NCBI RefSeq assembly: GCF_024584705.1 | Contig: NZ_CP097384.1 | Span: forward strand, 372,001 to 436,000 | Direction of reading: 5' to 3' | Length of the DNA: 64,000 bases | Origin: Blastopirellula sp. J2-11 | GTDB taxonomy: Bacteria; Planctomycetota; Planctomycetia; Pirellulales; Pirellulaceae | Shown: positions 44,371 through 53,737 of the stretch, in pieces | How the letters are laid out: each line of letters begins with the position of its first letter | Position numbering within the stretch: the stretch's first letter is position 1 | Made by a program: the position numbers and the translations under genes | Notes under the pieces: model-generated | Told to the model about the DNA's origin: nothing | The model's database searches: none | The model's input: only the letters and a program-made list of their open reading frames with translations

Positions 44371-45270
44371 ATGCGAAGTTTGATCGTAACCTGCTGCCTA
44401 ACGGCGGCGCTTGGCAGTGGGGCGTTGTCGCCCATGGCGCTGGCCCAAGCGGAAGACGAATCCAGCGACAAGGTGAAACAGCGGACTGAAGTTTATAAGA
44501 CGATCGACAAAGTCGAATTGACGATGCACATCTTTGAGCCGTCTGGCCATACGGCTGACGCCAAGAGCCCGGCGATCGTTTTCTTTTTTGGGGGAGGGTG
44601 GAAGAGCGGATCGCCAACCCAGTTTTTCCCCCAATGCGAACATCTGGCGAAACAAGGAATGGTCGCGATGGCGGCCGACTATCGGGTCGCATCGCGCCAT
44701 CAGGTGACCGCTGACGCCTGCGTCGCCGACGCCAAGAGCGCCATTCGTTGGGCACGGACCAACAGCAAACGCCTCGGGATTGACCCCGATCGGATTGTCG
44801 CCGGCGGCGGATCGGCCGGCGGACATCTGGCGGCCTGCACCGCGGTGATCGACGAATTTGATGAGCCGAGTGAAGATGCGGCCGTCAGCAGTCGTCCCAA
44901 TGCGTTGGTCTTATTCAATCCGGCCGTGATCCTAGCGCCTGAGAAAAAGCTGCCGCCGATTGTGCAAAAGCGGCTGACCGGACTCGCCAAACGATTGGGG
45001 ACTGAGCCGGTAAATCTTTCCCCGTATCACCATCTTCGCGCTCCGATGCCGCCGACGATTATTTTTCATGGAAAATCGGATGGAACCGTTCCGTACGTGA
45101 CCGTCGAGAAATACTGCGAGAAAATGCAAGAATTGGGTGGTCTGTGCAAGCTGGTCGGTTATGACGACGCTGGGCACGGCTTCTTTAACCACGGGCGCGG
45201 CGACAATAGCGCCTACCTCGACACAACCAAGCAAATGACGCAGTTTTTGCAGGAGCACGGCTTTCTGTAG
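44371..45270 (+). CDS. Secreted alpha/beta hydrolase (acetyl-esterase/BD-FAE-like)
   Basis: 299 residues with a signal peptide (about 1-26, cleavage after ALAQA). The fold signatures are in order: VFFFGGGWKSGS (oxyanion-hole HGGGW equivalent), nucleophile elbow GGGSAGG with the Ser, IIFHGKSDGTVPY with the acid Asp, and DAGHGFF with the catalytic His. This matches BD-FAE and acetyl-xylan esterase-like enzymes of the esterase/lipase group, often acting on plant or algal polysaccharide esters. The catalytic triad looks complete. Confidence 0.88.
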   Translation: MRSLIVTCCLTAALGSGALSPMALAQAEDESSDKVKQRTEVYKTIDKVELTMHIFEPSGHTADAKSPAIVFFFGGGWKSGSPTQFFPQCEHLAKQGMVAMAADYRVASRHQVTADACVADAKSAIRWARTNSKRLGIDPDRIVAGGGSAGGHLAACTAVIDEFDEPSEDAAVSSRPNALVLFNPAVILAPEKKLPPIVQKRLTGLAKRLGTEPVNLSPYHHLRAPMPPTIIFHGKSDGTVPYVTVEKYCEKMQELGGLCKLVGYDDAGHGFFNHGRGDNSAYLDTTKQMTQFLQEHGFL

Positions 45271-45425
45271 TCACGCCCCCCATCGAAGCTGCCGCCGCCG
45301 AACGGAAGGCATACGGCTGGCCGATATTTACCTCGGCTGGCCTGTTGCCGGCTAGAATCGATCCGCAAACCGCTTACGATTGGAAGTTTACGGCTTGACG
45401 ATTCACCTTTAGCGCGAGATTCTGC

Positions 45426-45821
45426 GTGCCGGCATTTACGCACCATATTTTCATTTGCGAAAATCGTCGCGCGGCGGGCCATCCCCGCGGCTCGTGCGAC
45501 GAGCAAGGTCACGGCGACCTGAAAGATGCTTTGAAGAAAGAGCTGAAGCGTCATGGATTGAAAGGGGAAGTTCGCGCCAACAGCGCTGGCTGCCTGGATC
45601 AATGCGAATGCGGTCCAGTGTTGGTGATTTACCCGCAAGCGATCTGGTATGGAGCCGTCACGCTGCAAGATGTGCCGCGGATTGTCGAAGAGACGGTGGT
45701 GAATGGCCGCGTGCTGGAAGATTTGCGGATACCGGAAGCAGCGCTCAATACGAAAGGGAAGGTTCCTTTCCGGCGCTCCAACTGCCAAGGATGCGACGGC
45801 GCCGCAGGAACAAGTGAGTAA
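45426..45821 (+). CDS. Thioredoxin-like [2Fe-2S] ferredoxin
   Basis: 131 residues from a GTG start at 45426. The four cluster cysteines are Cys11 (FICENRR), Cys24, Cys56 and Cys60 in AGCLDQCECGP, the pattern of the thioredoxin-like [2Fe-2S] ferredoxin family related to NuoE and Shethna proteins. PVLVIYPQAIWYGAVT follows as in the family. Two extra Cys lie near the C-terminus (NCQGCDG). The trkA gene starts 3 bp after its stop, so the two are co-transcribed, although a functional link with potassium uptake is not known. Confidence 0.85.
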   Translation: MPAFTHHIFICENRRAAGHPRGSCDEQGHGDLKDALKKELKRHGLKGEVRANSAGCLDQCECGPVLVIYPQAIWYGAVTLQDVPRIVEETVVNGRVLEDLRIPEAALNTKGKVPFRRSNCQGCDGAAGTSE

Positions 45822-45824
45822 CCG

Positions 45825-47171
45825 ATGAGAATCGTAGTATTAGGCGCCGGGACGATCGGTTCGTGGATCGCCGACCTGATGTGCCGTAATCGTCATAGCG
45901 TGACGGTGGTCGATCGGGACCCCGAAACGGTCCGTCGTTTGAATAACGAGTTGGACGTTCGCGCCTTGTGCGGATCGGCGTCGGAGTCGGCCGTGCTGTT
46001 TCAGGCCGATATTCTGGGTTGCGATCTTTGTCTTTCGGTCACCGGCGACGACGAGGTGAACATCGTCGCCGCGAGTATGGCCAAAGCGATGGGCGCTCGT
46101 CGAACCGTCGCCCGCGTGTATGGCCGAGTCTTTCGCGACTTGAGCACGTTTGACTATCAGGAACATTTCAAAATCGATCGCCTGCTCAGCCTTGAGCATC
46201 TCTCGGCGATTGAATTCTTGCGCGGCATTCGCACGCCGGGCAGCGCGGTGATGGAAAACTTCGCTCGCGGCGAATTGGAAGTGCAGGAGATTGTTTGCGG
46301 CGAAGCGACGCGCGCGATGGGACAACCGCTCAAGTCATTAGAGCTTCCGCGCGGTTCGCGTATCGGCACGATCCAGCGCGACGGCAAGATGTGGATCGCC
46401 GGCGCGAACGACTCGATTGCGGCCGGCGACCGGATCACGGTGATCGGCAGTCGTGAAAATATCGACGAAGCCAAAGGGAAATTTCAGGCCAAGCCAGACG
46501 TGCGTCGCTCGGTGGTGATCGCCGGCGGCGGCGAGACCGGCTTGCACCTGGCCCGCATGCTCGAAGGGCATCGCTTCAACGTTTCGCTGATGGAAACGAA
46601 CAAAGAACGCTGCGAGTATCTGTCACGACTGCTTGAACATACGACCGTTATTTTGGCCGATGCGACGCGCCGCGTCGTGTTGGAAGAAGAGCGAATCAAC
46701 GCCTGCGACGTCTTTGTCGCATGTACCGGCGACGATGAAAACAACATTATGGCCTGCGTCGAAGCAGGCGAACTCGGCGCGCCGCAATTGATGGCGATCG
46801 TCCAGCGTCCCGATTACGCCAATGTGGTCAACAAGCTGGGGATCAACCTGGCCGTTAGTCCGCGTAACGTGATGGCTCGCCAAGTGCTGGGCTTTTTGAA
46901 CAGCGGACCGATCGTTACTCGCAAGCAGATCCCCGGCGGCAGCATCGCGATCGTTGAGATCGAAGTGTTAGTCGGAGCCCAAGCGACCGAGCATGTGTTG
47001 GCCAACTTGAAACTGCCGCCGCAATGTTTGATCGCCGCAGTAATGTCGTCAGATTACGTTCGCGTACCGACTGCCGATGATCGGCTGAGCCCGGGTGACA
47101 CGGTTATCGCGCTGGTGGAAGACGGCGCGGTCGATGCGATGCTCGAATTGTTTCACACCAATGGTCGCTAG
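45825..47171 (+). CDS. trkA: Trk potassium uptake regulatory subunit TrkA
   Basis: 448 residues with two RCK_N domains, each opened by a Rossmann GXGXXG (VVLGAGTIGSWIADLM near residue 4; VVIAGGGETGLHLARML near residue 228), and two RCK_C domains (about 140-220 and 365-445). This is the full-length TrkA layout that binds NAD(H) and gates the TrkH channel. It is followed by trkH after 33 bp. It starts with ATG 3 bp after the ferredoxin gene. Confidence 0.95.
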   Translation: MRIVVLGAGTIGSWIADLMCRNRHSVTVVDRDPETVRRLNNELDVRALCGSASESAVLFQADILGCDLCLSVTGDDEVNIVAASMAKAMGARRTVARVYGRVFRDLSTFDYQEHFKIDRLLSLEHLSAIEFLRGIRTPGSAVMENFARGELEVQEIVCGEATRAMGQPLKSLELPRGSRIGTIQRDGKMWIAGANDSIAAGDRITVIGSRENIDEAKGKFQAKPDVRRSVVIAGGGETGLHLARMLEGHRFNVSLMETNKERCEYLSRLLEHTTVILADATRRVVLEEERINACDVFVACTGDDENNIMACVEAGELGAPQLMAIVQRPDYANVVNKLGINLAVSPRNVMARQVLGFLNSGPIVTRKQIPGGSIAIVEIEVLVGAQATEHVLANLKLPPQCLIAAVMSSDYVRVPTADDRLSPGDTVIALVEDGAVDAMLELFHTNGR

Positions 47172-47204
47172 CCTCCACAGAGCGCCGCAAGACGATAAGC
47201 GCCG

Positions 47205-49079
47205 ATGAACTTTCGCCTGGTTTGCAAATTTTTGTCGATCGTCGCTTTGCTGATCGGCATCACGATGGTATTCAGCCTGCCGTGGGCCTTTCCTGCGCTG
47301 GGGCATCGTACGTCGGAAGCGGCGATTGGTTTTGAGACGGCCGGATTTCAAGCGCTAGTCATTTCGATCGGCACTTGTTTTGTTTCTTGGGCGAGTCTTT
47401 CGTACTACGGCCGTACCTCCAAGGGAGAACTCTTTCGCAAAGAAGCGATGGCGGTCGTCGGACTTAGCTGGGTTTTGGCGACCGTGCTGGGAGGTTTGCC
47501 GTTCGTCTTGAGCGGCGCTTCACGCAGTTTGTCGGTCCGCTTGTTTGAGGACGCAGCGCATCCGCCGCAGGTCTTCAACGAGAACGTCGCGCCCATTACG
47601 CCGCTGCAATACCGGCTGGTGACGATTTTGAAAGACGCGCATGCGGTTGGCGTCTCACGAGATCAATTGACCACGGCCGACGAAGGGGAAGAGTTGGTCG
47701 CCGCCTTTGACCAGTTGAAGGGGCTGCCCGAGTGGACTGATGCGTTGATCGCGCCCGAACAAGAGCCGGCGCCGCTGGATCGTTTCGATCATTATCGGAT
47801 TCGCCCGATCAAGATGAATCTGGCCGATGCGTTGTTCGAATCGCAATCGGGGTTTAGCACGACCGGCGCGACGGTGATCGCCGACTTGGAAGATCCGGTG
47901 TTGGTGCCGCATTGCATCTTGTTCTGGCGCAGCAGCACGCACTTGCTGGGCGGGCTGGGAATCATCGTGTTGTTTGTCGTGGTGCTCGGGCAAGGTTCGG
48001 CCGGCAAAGCGCTGATGCATAACGAAATGCCGGGGCCCTCCAAAGAAGGCGCTCACTCGCGAATGCAGCAAACGGCTTGGTATTTCACCGCGATTTATCT
48101 CGCGCTGAACGCGGTGCTGACGGTCATCTTGTGGCTGTTGGGGATGACCTTCTTCGACGCGCTTTGTCATGCGTTCGGGACGATGGCGACCGGCGGTTTC
48201 AGCACGTTTAACGATAGTCTAGGCCATTTTTACAAGGCCGATCCGTACACCGGTTTTTGGATCGAATACGTCGTGTTGGCGTTCATGGTGTTGGCCGGCA
48301 TGAACTTTATGCTGCTTTACTTTTTGGTCGTTCGTCGCAAGGTGAGCGCCTTGTGGAAAGATGTCGAGTGGCGCACCTATATGGCGGTTCTCGCAATCGC
48401 GACGGCGCTGGTGATCGCCTTCGGCATGAGCTACGGAGATTTTCGCAGTCACGCTGACCAAACGACTTGGGGCGAAGCGTCCGATGCGCTCCGCTGCGGT
48501 TCGTTTCAGGTCGTTTCGATCATGACGACCACCGGATTTGGAACGCATGACTTTGACGGCTGGAACAGCTTCGGTCGCGGCGTCCTCTTCTTGCTGATGT
48601 TTGTCGGCGGTTGCGCCGGCAGCACCGGCGGCGGTTTGAAGGTGATTCGCCATATCTTGTTTCATAAGATTTTGTATCTGCAAATCGAAAAAGCGTATCA
48701 CCCGAGCGTCATTCGCCCGTTACGACTTGGCGGCAAGCCGGTCGAAGATAACGATCTGCAACAAAACATCCTGGTCTATTTCGGCCTGATCCTGGTGCTG
48801 TTCGTCTTCAGTTGGATGGCGATCATCACGCTCGAACCGGATTCGACCTGGGGAACGTCGCAGGTTCACATCGAACATAAGCTGATCGACAGCGCGACCA
48901 GCGTCGCGGCGACGCTCAACAACATCGGCCCCGGCTTAGGAGTGATCGGCGCGACGCAGAACTACTCGAACTTCACTTGGTGGACGAAGCTGCTGTTTGT
49001 CTGGCTGATGATGTTAGGGCGGTTAGAGATATTTGCGGTTGTTGTGCTGTTCATTCCCAGCTTCTGGCGCTCTCGGTAG
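47205..49079 (+). CDS. trkH: Trk potassium uptake channel TrkH, with an extra loop
   Basis: 624 residues, about 130 longer than typical TrkH. The four selectivity-filter segments are recognisable: SGFSTTGATV, FGTMATGGFST, TTTGFGTHDF and LNNIGPGLG. The later pore helices with the GGCAGSTGGGLKVIRH loop are also intact. The extra length is a hydrophilic insert at about residues 104-205, between the first pair of helices and the first pore loop, where most family members have a short loop. It pairs with trkA upstream. Potassium uptake at the cytoplasmic membrane is expected. Confidence 0.92.
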   Translation: MNFRLVCKFLSIVALLIGITMVFSLPWAFPALGHRTSEAAIGFETAGFQALVISIGTCFVSWASLSYYGRTSKGELFRKEAMAVVGLSWVLATVLGGLPFVLSGASRSLSVRLFEDAAHPPQVFNENVAPITPLQYRLVTILKDAHAVGVSRDQLTTADEGEELVAAFDQLKGLPEWTDALIAPEQEPAPLDRFDHYRIRPIKMNLADALFESQSGFSTTGATVIADLEDPVLVPHCILFWRSSTHLLGGLGIIVLFVVVLGQGSAGKALMHNEMPGPSKEGAHSRMQQTAWYFTAIYLALNAVLTVILWLLGMTFFDALCHAFGTMATGGFSTFNDSLGHFYKADPYTGFWIEYVVLAFMVLAGMNFMLLYFLVVRRKVSALWKDVEWRTYMAVLAIATALVIAFGMSYGDFRSHADQTTWGEASDALRCGSFQVVSIMTTTGFGTHDFDGWNSFGRGVLFLLMFVGGCAGSTGGGLKVIRHILFHKILYLQIEKAYHPSVIRPLRLGGKPVEDNDLQQNILVYFGLILVLFVFSWMAIITLEPDSTWGTSQVHIEHKLIDSATSVAATLNNIGPGLGVIGATQNYSNFTWWTKLLFVWLMMLGRLEIFAVVVLFIPSFWRSR

Positions 49080-49085
49080 GTCGGC

Positions 49086-50051
49086 ATGATTCGCTGCGCG
49101 ACGGTTCAGTTTCAACATCAGCCCGGCGACAAGCCGTACAATCTGATGCAGATCGAAACCTGGTGCCGCCGCGCCGCGGAGACCGGCGTGCAACTGATCA
49201 CGTTTCCCGAGATGTGCATCACTGGTTATTGGCACGTCCGCACTCTCGATCGCGCTGGCGTCGAGGCGCTCGCCGAACCGGCGCCTGCAGGCTCATCCAC
49301 GCTGGCGCTGGTAGACCTGGCGAGCCGCTATCAGTTGATCGTCGGCGGCGGTCTGATTGAACAGGCGGAAGATGGCCAGCTTTACAACACGTATGTTGTC
49401 GCGACGCCGGATGGCGCCGTGCATCGTCATCGCAAATTGCACTGTTTCATCAGTCCGCACATGAGCAGCGGCGATCAATACACGGTGTTCGACACGCACC
49501 TGGGCGTGAAGCTGGGCGTCTTGATTTGTTGGGACAATAACCTGACCGAAAACGCGCGGATAACCGCCCTGCAAGGCGCCGACATTTTGTTGGCTCCGCA
49601 TCAAACCGGCGGCACAGCGTCGCGCAGTCCGCATGCGATGGGGAAGATCGATCCGCAGTTGTGGCGCGACCGCGGGCAAAATCCTGCCGCATTGCAAGCG
49701 GAGACCAACGGCGCCAAAGGGCGAGAATGGCTCCTCCGCTGGTTGCCGTCCCGCGCCCATGACAACGGGATGTTCCTTTTGTTCAGCAACGGCGTGGGGC
49801 TGGACGATGACGAAGTCCGGACCGGCAACGCGATGATTCTCGATTGCTACGGGCGAATCTTAGCCGAGCAGTTGGAACCGACCGACGCGATGGTGACGGC
49901 CGATGTTGATCTCGATCTGCTGGAGAACTGCACTGGCCGACGTTGGATTCGAGGAAGACGCCCTGAGTTGTATCCGCCGCTGACCGTATCCACAGGCAAC
50001 GAGCTTGATCCGCGCGCAGCGAGGTTTTCTACGCGATCCACGCGCGAGTGA
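49086..50051 (+). CDS. Nitrilase-superfamily carbon-nitrogen hydrolase
   Basis: 321 residues. The catalytic Glu-Lys-Cys triad is present: Glu42 in FPEMCITGY, Lys117 in HRKLHCF and Cys148 in GVLICWDNN. The family hydrolyses amides or nitriles; which substrate cannot be told. Its ATG starts 6 bp after the trkH stop, so it may be transcribed with the trk genes. Confidence 0.9.
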   Translation: MIRCATVQFQHQPGDKPYNLMQIETWCRRAAETGVQLITFPEMCITGYWHVRTLDRAGVEALAEPAPAGSSTLALVDLASRYQLIVGGGLIEQAEDGQLYNTYVVATPDGAVHRHRKLHCFISPHMSSGDQYTVFDTHLGVKLGVLICWDNNLTENARITALQGADILLAPHQTGGTASRSPHAMGKIDPQLWRDRGQNPAALQAETNGAKGREWLLRWLPSRAHDNGMFLLFSNGVGLDDDEVRTGNAMILDCYGRILAEQLEPTDAMVTADVDLDLLENCTGRRWIRGRRPELYPPLTVSTGNELDPRAARFSTRSTRE

Positions 50052-50059
50052 TGGGTTTG

Positions 50060-50440
50060 CTACATCGCCGCCAACCGCTCAGCAAAGATCAATCCGCCTA
50101 CGATCGCTGCGCCGATGGATGTGACCAACACCGCTCCGCTGGCGACATCAAGCGCGTTACGGAGGTTCTCATTTTCGCCGTGGTCGATCGCTTTGGCGAG
50201 CCATTCAATGGCCGAATTAAAAAGTTCGGCCGCCAGCACTAGTGCGATGCAAAGCAGCAACAGCGACCAGCGAATGAGGTCGACCGCCAGATAGGCCGCC
50301 AGCGCGATCACCAGCGCTGAGACGATCAAGTGGACGGCGAAGCTTGACTGGGCGCATGCGCCGACATAGATGCCGCGAAACGCATCGCGAAATTTGGCGA
50401 TCCAAGTACGCGGGGCCGGTTGGTATGGAGGAGCGGTCAT
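50060..50440 (-). CDS. Diacylglycerol/undecaprenol kinase family membrane protein
   Basis: 126 residues with three membrane helices (about 34-55, 58-76 and 100-122) preceded by FRDAFRGIYVGACAQSSFAVHL. The catalytic region reads ELFNSAIEWLAKAID with the conserved Glu and Asn of DgkA-type kinases. It would phosphorylate diacylglycerol or undecaprenol at the inner membrane. It sits convergent to the nitrilase gene (9-bp gap), downstream of the LptD-like gene on the same strand (39 bp). Confidence 0.85.
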   Translation of the reverse strand: MTAPPYQPAPRTWIAKFRDAFRGIYVGACAQSSFAVHLIVSALVIALAAYLAVDLIRWSLLLLCIALVLAAELFNSAIEWLAKAIDHGENENLRNALDVASGAVLVTSIGAAIVGGLIFAERLAAM

Positions 50441-50479
50441 CAGCGGCGTTCTCCAGGCGAGCGGTGCTAGTCAACAACG

Positions 50480-53400
50480 CTATTCTAGCCCGAACGCACC
50501 GACCGGCGGGATCGGTTCTCCGGCGATCTTGCTGTAGCGTCCCGTGGCGAAGAAGCGGGGCTCGAAGCTGATGCCGATGCCGGTAACGGCTCGACTGGGA
50601 TCAACATTGATATTGAACGTGAACAAACTTGATTCGCCGACACGGGTCAGAAAGACATTTTGGCCTAGGTTGCCGGCGCTTTCAAAGTCATACGAAGTGC
50701 CGAGTCCGGCGATCCATTTGTCGGTCATGCGATATTGGAACGAGGCGTTCAGGATGTTCGCGACGACCGGCGACTTTATCGTCGTGTAGCCAACATACAA
50801 GCTGCCAATTTGCGGGCGGCTCATTTGAGCGCCAACGCTGACCATTTGCAGGCCATTGTCGAACAGGTCCCAGTCGCCGTCCGAAACAATCGACAAGCGA
50901 TCGCCGATTTCCCAATTGAAGTCGTAGTTAATTAGGCCGATCGTTTCGCCAAAGTTGTCGCGACTCGCGTCTGGGAACACCGACGCACCGACATCAAATT
51001 TGATCCAATCAATTATCCGCTCGCCGCCGGGTGCGCCACGTTTGGTCTGCCATACCTGGCGAAGTTCGAGACGCGCCACTTGCAGGTCGTCGGCAATTTC
51101 GGCGGACGGCGACGATACCGAGTTCTGTAGTCCGTAACGAATCGCATAGTAACGTTCGTCCACCGTCGCCGGCAGCGGCACATTGGTTGGAAGGTTGAAA
51201 GTGTTGACTTTGAAGCGGCGGGCGAATTGCTCCTGAGCGTCGTCGTCCAGATTGTCATACAGCGGGAAACGCTCAATATTTTGGCTAGAGTCGGCGTAGT
51301 ACGCGTCGCCATACAGGGTGACTTTATGAGCCAATCCATTCAGGTTCCACAACTGGCTTTGCACGGCGCGATCGGCCGACCACATCATCAGCGAACCGCG
51401 AACGCCCAGCTGACCATAGCCGCGCATTACATCGTTGTTGTTGATGTCTTCGTGCCAATAACCGACTTGTCCCAGCACATAGGGCGTGACCTTGGTCGGT
51501 CCGATATTCAGCGGCAGTTCCAGCGACTGTGTCGTGAACGCGCGAATCCCTTCCGAGTCGGTTTCGTACGGGAACAGCGAGAACTTCGCGAGATCGACTG
51601 GGTTAGTCGGCGCTTCGGCCGGCTGCAGATGCAAATAGCCGATCGATGAATGAGCGTTCCAGCTCAACCGATCAAACAGCAGCGACTCGCCGATGATCGT
51701 ATGATCGAGCTGCGGAATCTTCTCGGTCTGCATGAAGAAATCGTTGACGCGCGAAGCGCCCGACAGCGTAAAGCTTTGATTCTCGTACAGTTTCTCTAAA
51801 CGGAATCCCGTCGTCGCATCCTTGGCGGTGTTCCACTCGCGATTGAAATACGATTCCAGGAAGTTGCGATCGCTGATATAGCCAAGTTCGCCGAAGAAGC
51901 GGAAGTCGCCACGGAACGTCTGGCGATGCCGACCGATCGCTTTCCCCCGCATATCGGTTTCTAGCGGGACGACGCGTCGATCGGCGCCCAAATTGTCGGT
52001 CCCGCTGTCATGAATCCCCCAAGCGTCCAAGTACCCGGTCGCAGGCGTTTTCATGAAGGGAAAGTAGGTTTGATTGAAATCGAACCGCGTACCAACGGCG
52101 AAACCACGCTCACTGAGATAATCGAGCGACGTATTCCACTCGGTCCCTTCCCAAGGATCCTTGATGCCGAAGATTTCGTAGTTGTCCCACTCGGTCAGAA
52201 TCTGCGTGCCGAAGTTGCTGTCGTTACGTACTTTGATGCTGTTCAAATAGAAGGTGGGGTTCTCGACGTTGGCCGATAGGGTTGGCCAATAGAAGACCGG
52301 GTACCCTCCCATATAGACGAAGTTGTTTCGTGCGGTGGCCCGCTTTTCGTGATCAATGACCGGCGCTGCGGTCAGCGGATCAAACTGCGGCTCGCCGGTA
52401 ATCGGGTTGATCACTTGTCGCTGCTCGTCGACAAAATCAATCTCGTTCGACTGCAGCCAATAGTTGGGCACGCCTAAGCGGCTAGTGGTGATCGATGCGC
52501 CGTACGCTTGGTAGTGACTATTGTCAACTCGCTGGAGTACGTCCGCTTTCAGGCGAACCAGCCCTTGGTAGCCGGGCGCCGGAGTCAGCAACTCGGCGCC
52601 TAGCACGACGCCGCTTTCGAGGCCCGCGTTGTAGTACATGCGGTCGGCGTAAACGACTTGTTCGCCCTGGTGGAAGACGATGTTTCCTTCCAGGTAAAGC
52701 TCGGTATCGATCGCTTCATCGGATTGACCCGACTGGGCGATCCCGCGAATCCCTTTTTTCGACCAGACGACAACTCGATCCGCGAGGATGCTAACCGATC
52801 CGACTTCATCGAGCCCGTCGATCAGCACGTTGACTCCAGAGTCGAACATCAGGATCGATTCTCCGGTGACAGGATCGGTCTCTTGTCCGCGAGTTTGAAA
52901 GCCGGTCGCGTAGCGATTGTTGATGGTGATCCGCTTGGCCCGAGGAGTCGGGACGACGTTGGCCGGCAACGCAGCGACGCCGGGCCCTTGATATTGAATT
53001 TGCATGATCGGCTGCGGCTGACCGACTTTGGTCATATCGCCTCCTTCACGCTGAATCGCCAGGCCGCGCTGATAAACAGCCGGCGTGACGGCGCTGTGTG
53101 CGTCGGGGTCGGGTTGCGGCAGCGTAATCCCTTGATTGGTCGCAAGTTCGCCTAGCCAAGTCGGTCCGCGGAACTTTCCGCCATGCATCCGATTTCCATA
53201 TTCAACGAGCACATCTCCTTCGAGATAGACCTTCATCTTGTGCGGGGCCAGGCGGAACGGCTGCGAGTAGTCGATCCACAGCACCGCGTCGTGCGAGATG
53301 GTGACCGAATCTCCTTGCTGGATCCGGCAATTACCGGTGAGGATCCAAACTTCTTGATTCCCTTGTTGCGTCACTTGCGCCGAGTCGGACGACACAATGA

Positions 53401-53554
53401 TCGGGTACGCCTGACTCGGCTCGGGAAAGGCGATTTCGGCATGAGCGACGCGCGCAACGTCAGCGGCGCCGATGCCAAAGCACCAAACGACGAAGACCGT
53501 CAGTACGATTCGTACTAGCGGATTGACCAGAGATTGACGCGTCGGGGGGGACAG
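50480..53554 (-). CDS. LptD/OstA-like outer-membrane protein with probable CTG start
   Basis: About 1024 residues. A GTG at 53395 gives 971 residues, but the same frame continues upstream to a signal peptide (LVRIVLTVFVVWCFGIGAA) and a stop at 53573-53575; no ATG, GTG or TTG occurs there. The best start is CTG at 53554, with AAGGA about 10 bases upstream; CTG 53530 is an alternative. An OstA-like N-terminal region has ILTGNCRIQQGDSVTISHD and a second LYLEGNIVFHQGEQVVYADRMYY. The rest is beta-strand-rich, with alternating aromatic residues as expected for a barrel. By analogy it could insert lipopolysaccharide or a related lipid into the outer membrane. Confidence 0.7.
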   Translation of the reverse strand: MSPPTRQSLVNPLVRIVLTVFVVWCFGIGAADVARVAHAEIAFPEPSQAYPIIVSSDSAQVTQQGNQEVWILTGNCRIQQGDSVTISHDAVLWIDYSQPFRLAPHKMKVYLEGDVLVEYGNRMHGGKFRGPTWLGELATNQGITLPQPDPDAHSAVTPAVYQRGLAIQREGGDMTKVGQPQPIMQIQYQGPGVAALPANVVPTPRAKRITINNRYATGFQTRGQETDPVTGESILMFDSGVNVLIDGLDEVGSVSILADRVVVWSKKGIRGIAQSGQSDEAIDTELYLEGNIVFHQGEQVVYADRMYYNAGLESGVVLGAELLTPAPGYQGLVRLKADVLQRVDNSHYQAYGASITTSRLGVPNYWLQSNEIDFVDEQRQVINPITGEPQFDPLTAAPVIDHEKRATARNNFVYMGGYPVFYWPTLSANVENPTFYLNSIKVRNDSNFGTQILTEWDNYEIFGIKDPWEGTEWNTSLDYLSERGFAVGTRFDFNQTYFPFMKTPATGYLDAWGIHDSGTDNLGADRRVVPLETDMRGKAIGRHRQTFRGDFRFFGELGYISDRNFLESYFNREWNTAKDATTGFRLEKLYENQSFTLSGASRVNDFFMQTEKIPQLDHTIIGESLLFDRLSWNAHSSIGYLHLQPAEAPTNPVDLAKFSLFPYETDSEGIRAFTTQSLELPLNIGPTKVTPYVLGQVGYWHEDINNNDVMRGYGQLGVRGSLMMWSADRAVQSQLWNLNGLAHKVTLYGDAYYADSSQNIERFPLYDNLDDDAQEQFARRFKVNTFNLPTNVPLPATVDERYYAIRYGLQNSVSSPSAEIADDLQVARLELRQVWQTKRGAPGGERIIDWIKFDVGASVFPDASRDNFGETIGLINYDFNWEIGDRLSIVSDGDWDLFDNGLQMVSVGAQMSRPQIGSLYVGYTTIKSPVVANILNASFQYRMTDKWIAGLGTSYDFESAGNLGQNVFLTRVGESSLFTFNINVDPSRAVTGIGISFEPRFFATGRYSKIAGEPIPPVGAFGLE

Positions 53555-53737
53555 CGTTTCGGCTTCCTTGCCTTACAGGGAACGGCGCCAACCGCACATT
53601 GCGCGCAGCTGGACCGAGGGTTTTGCGGGGCGGATTATAGGAACCGATCGCAATGGGAGCAAGGCAGTTTCGTGACGAGCCATTTGAGCTTAAGCCGCGA
53701 TGCGATAGAGATTTGCGACGACCACGTAAAAGTGGGG

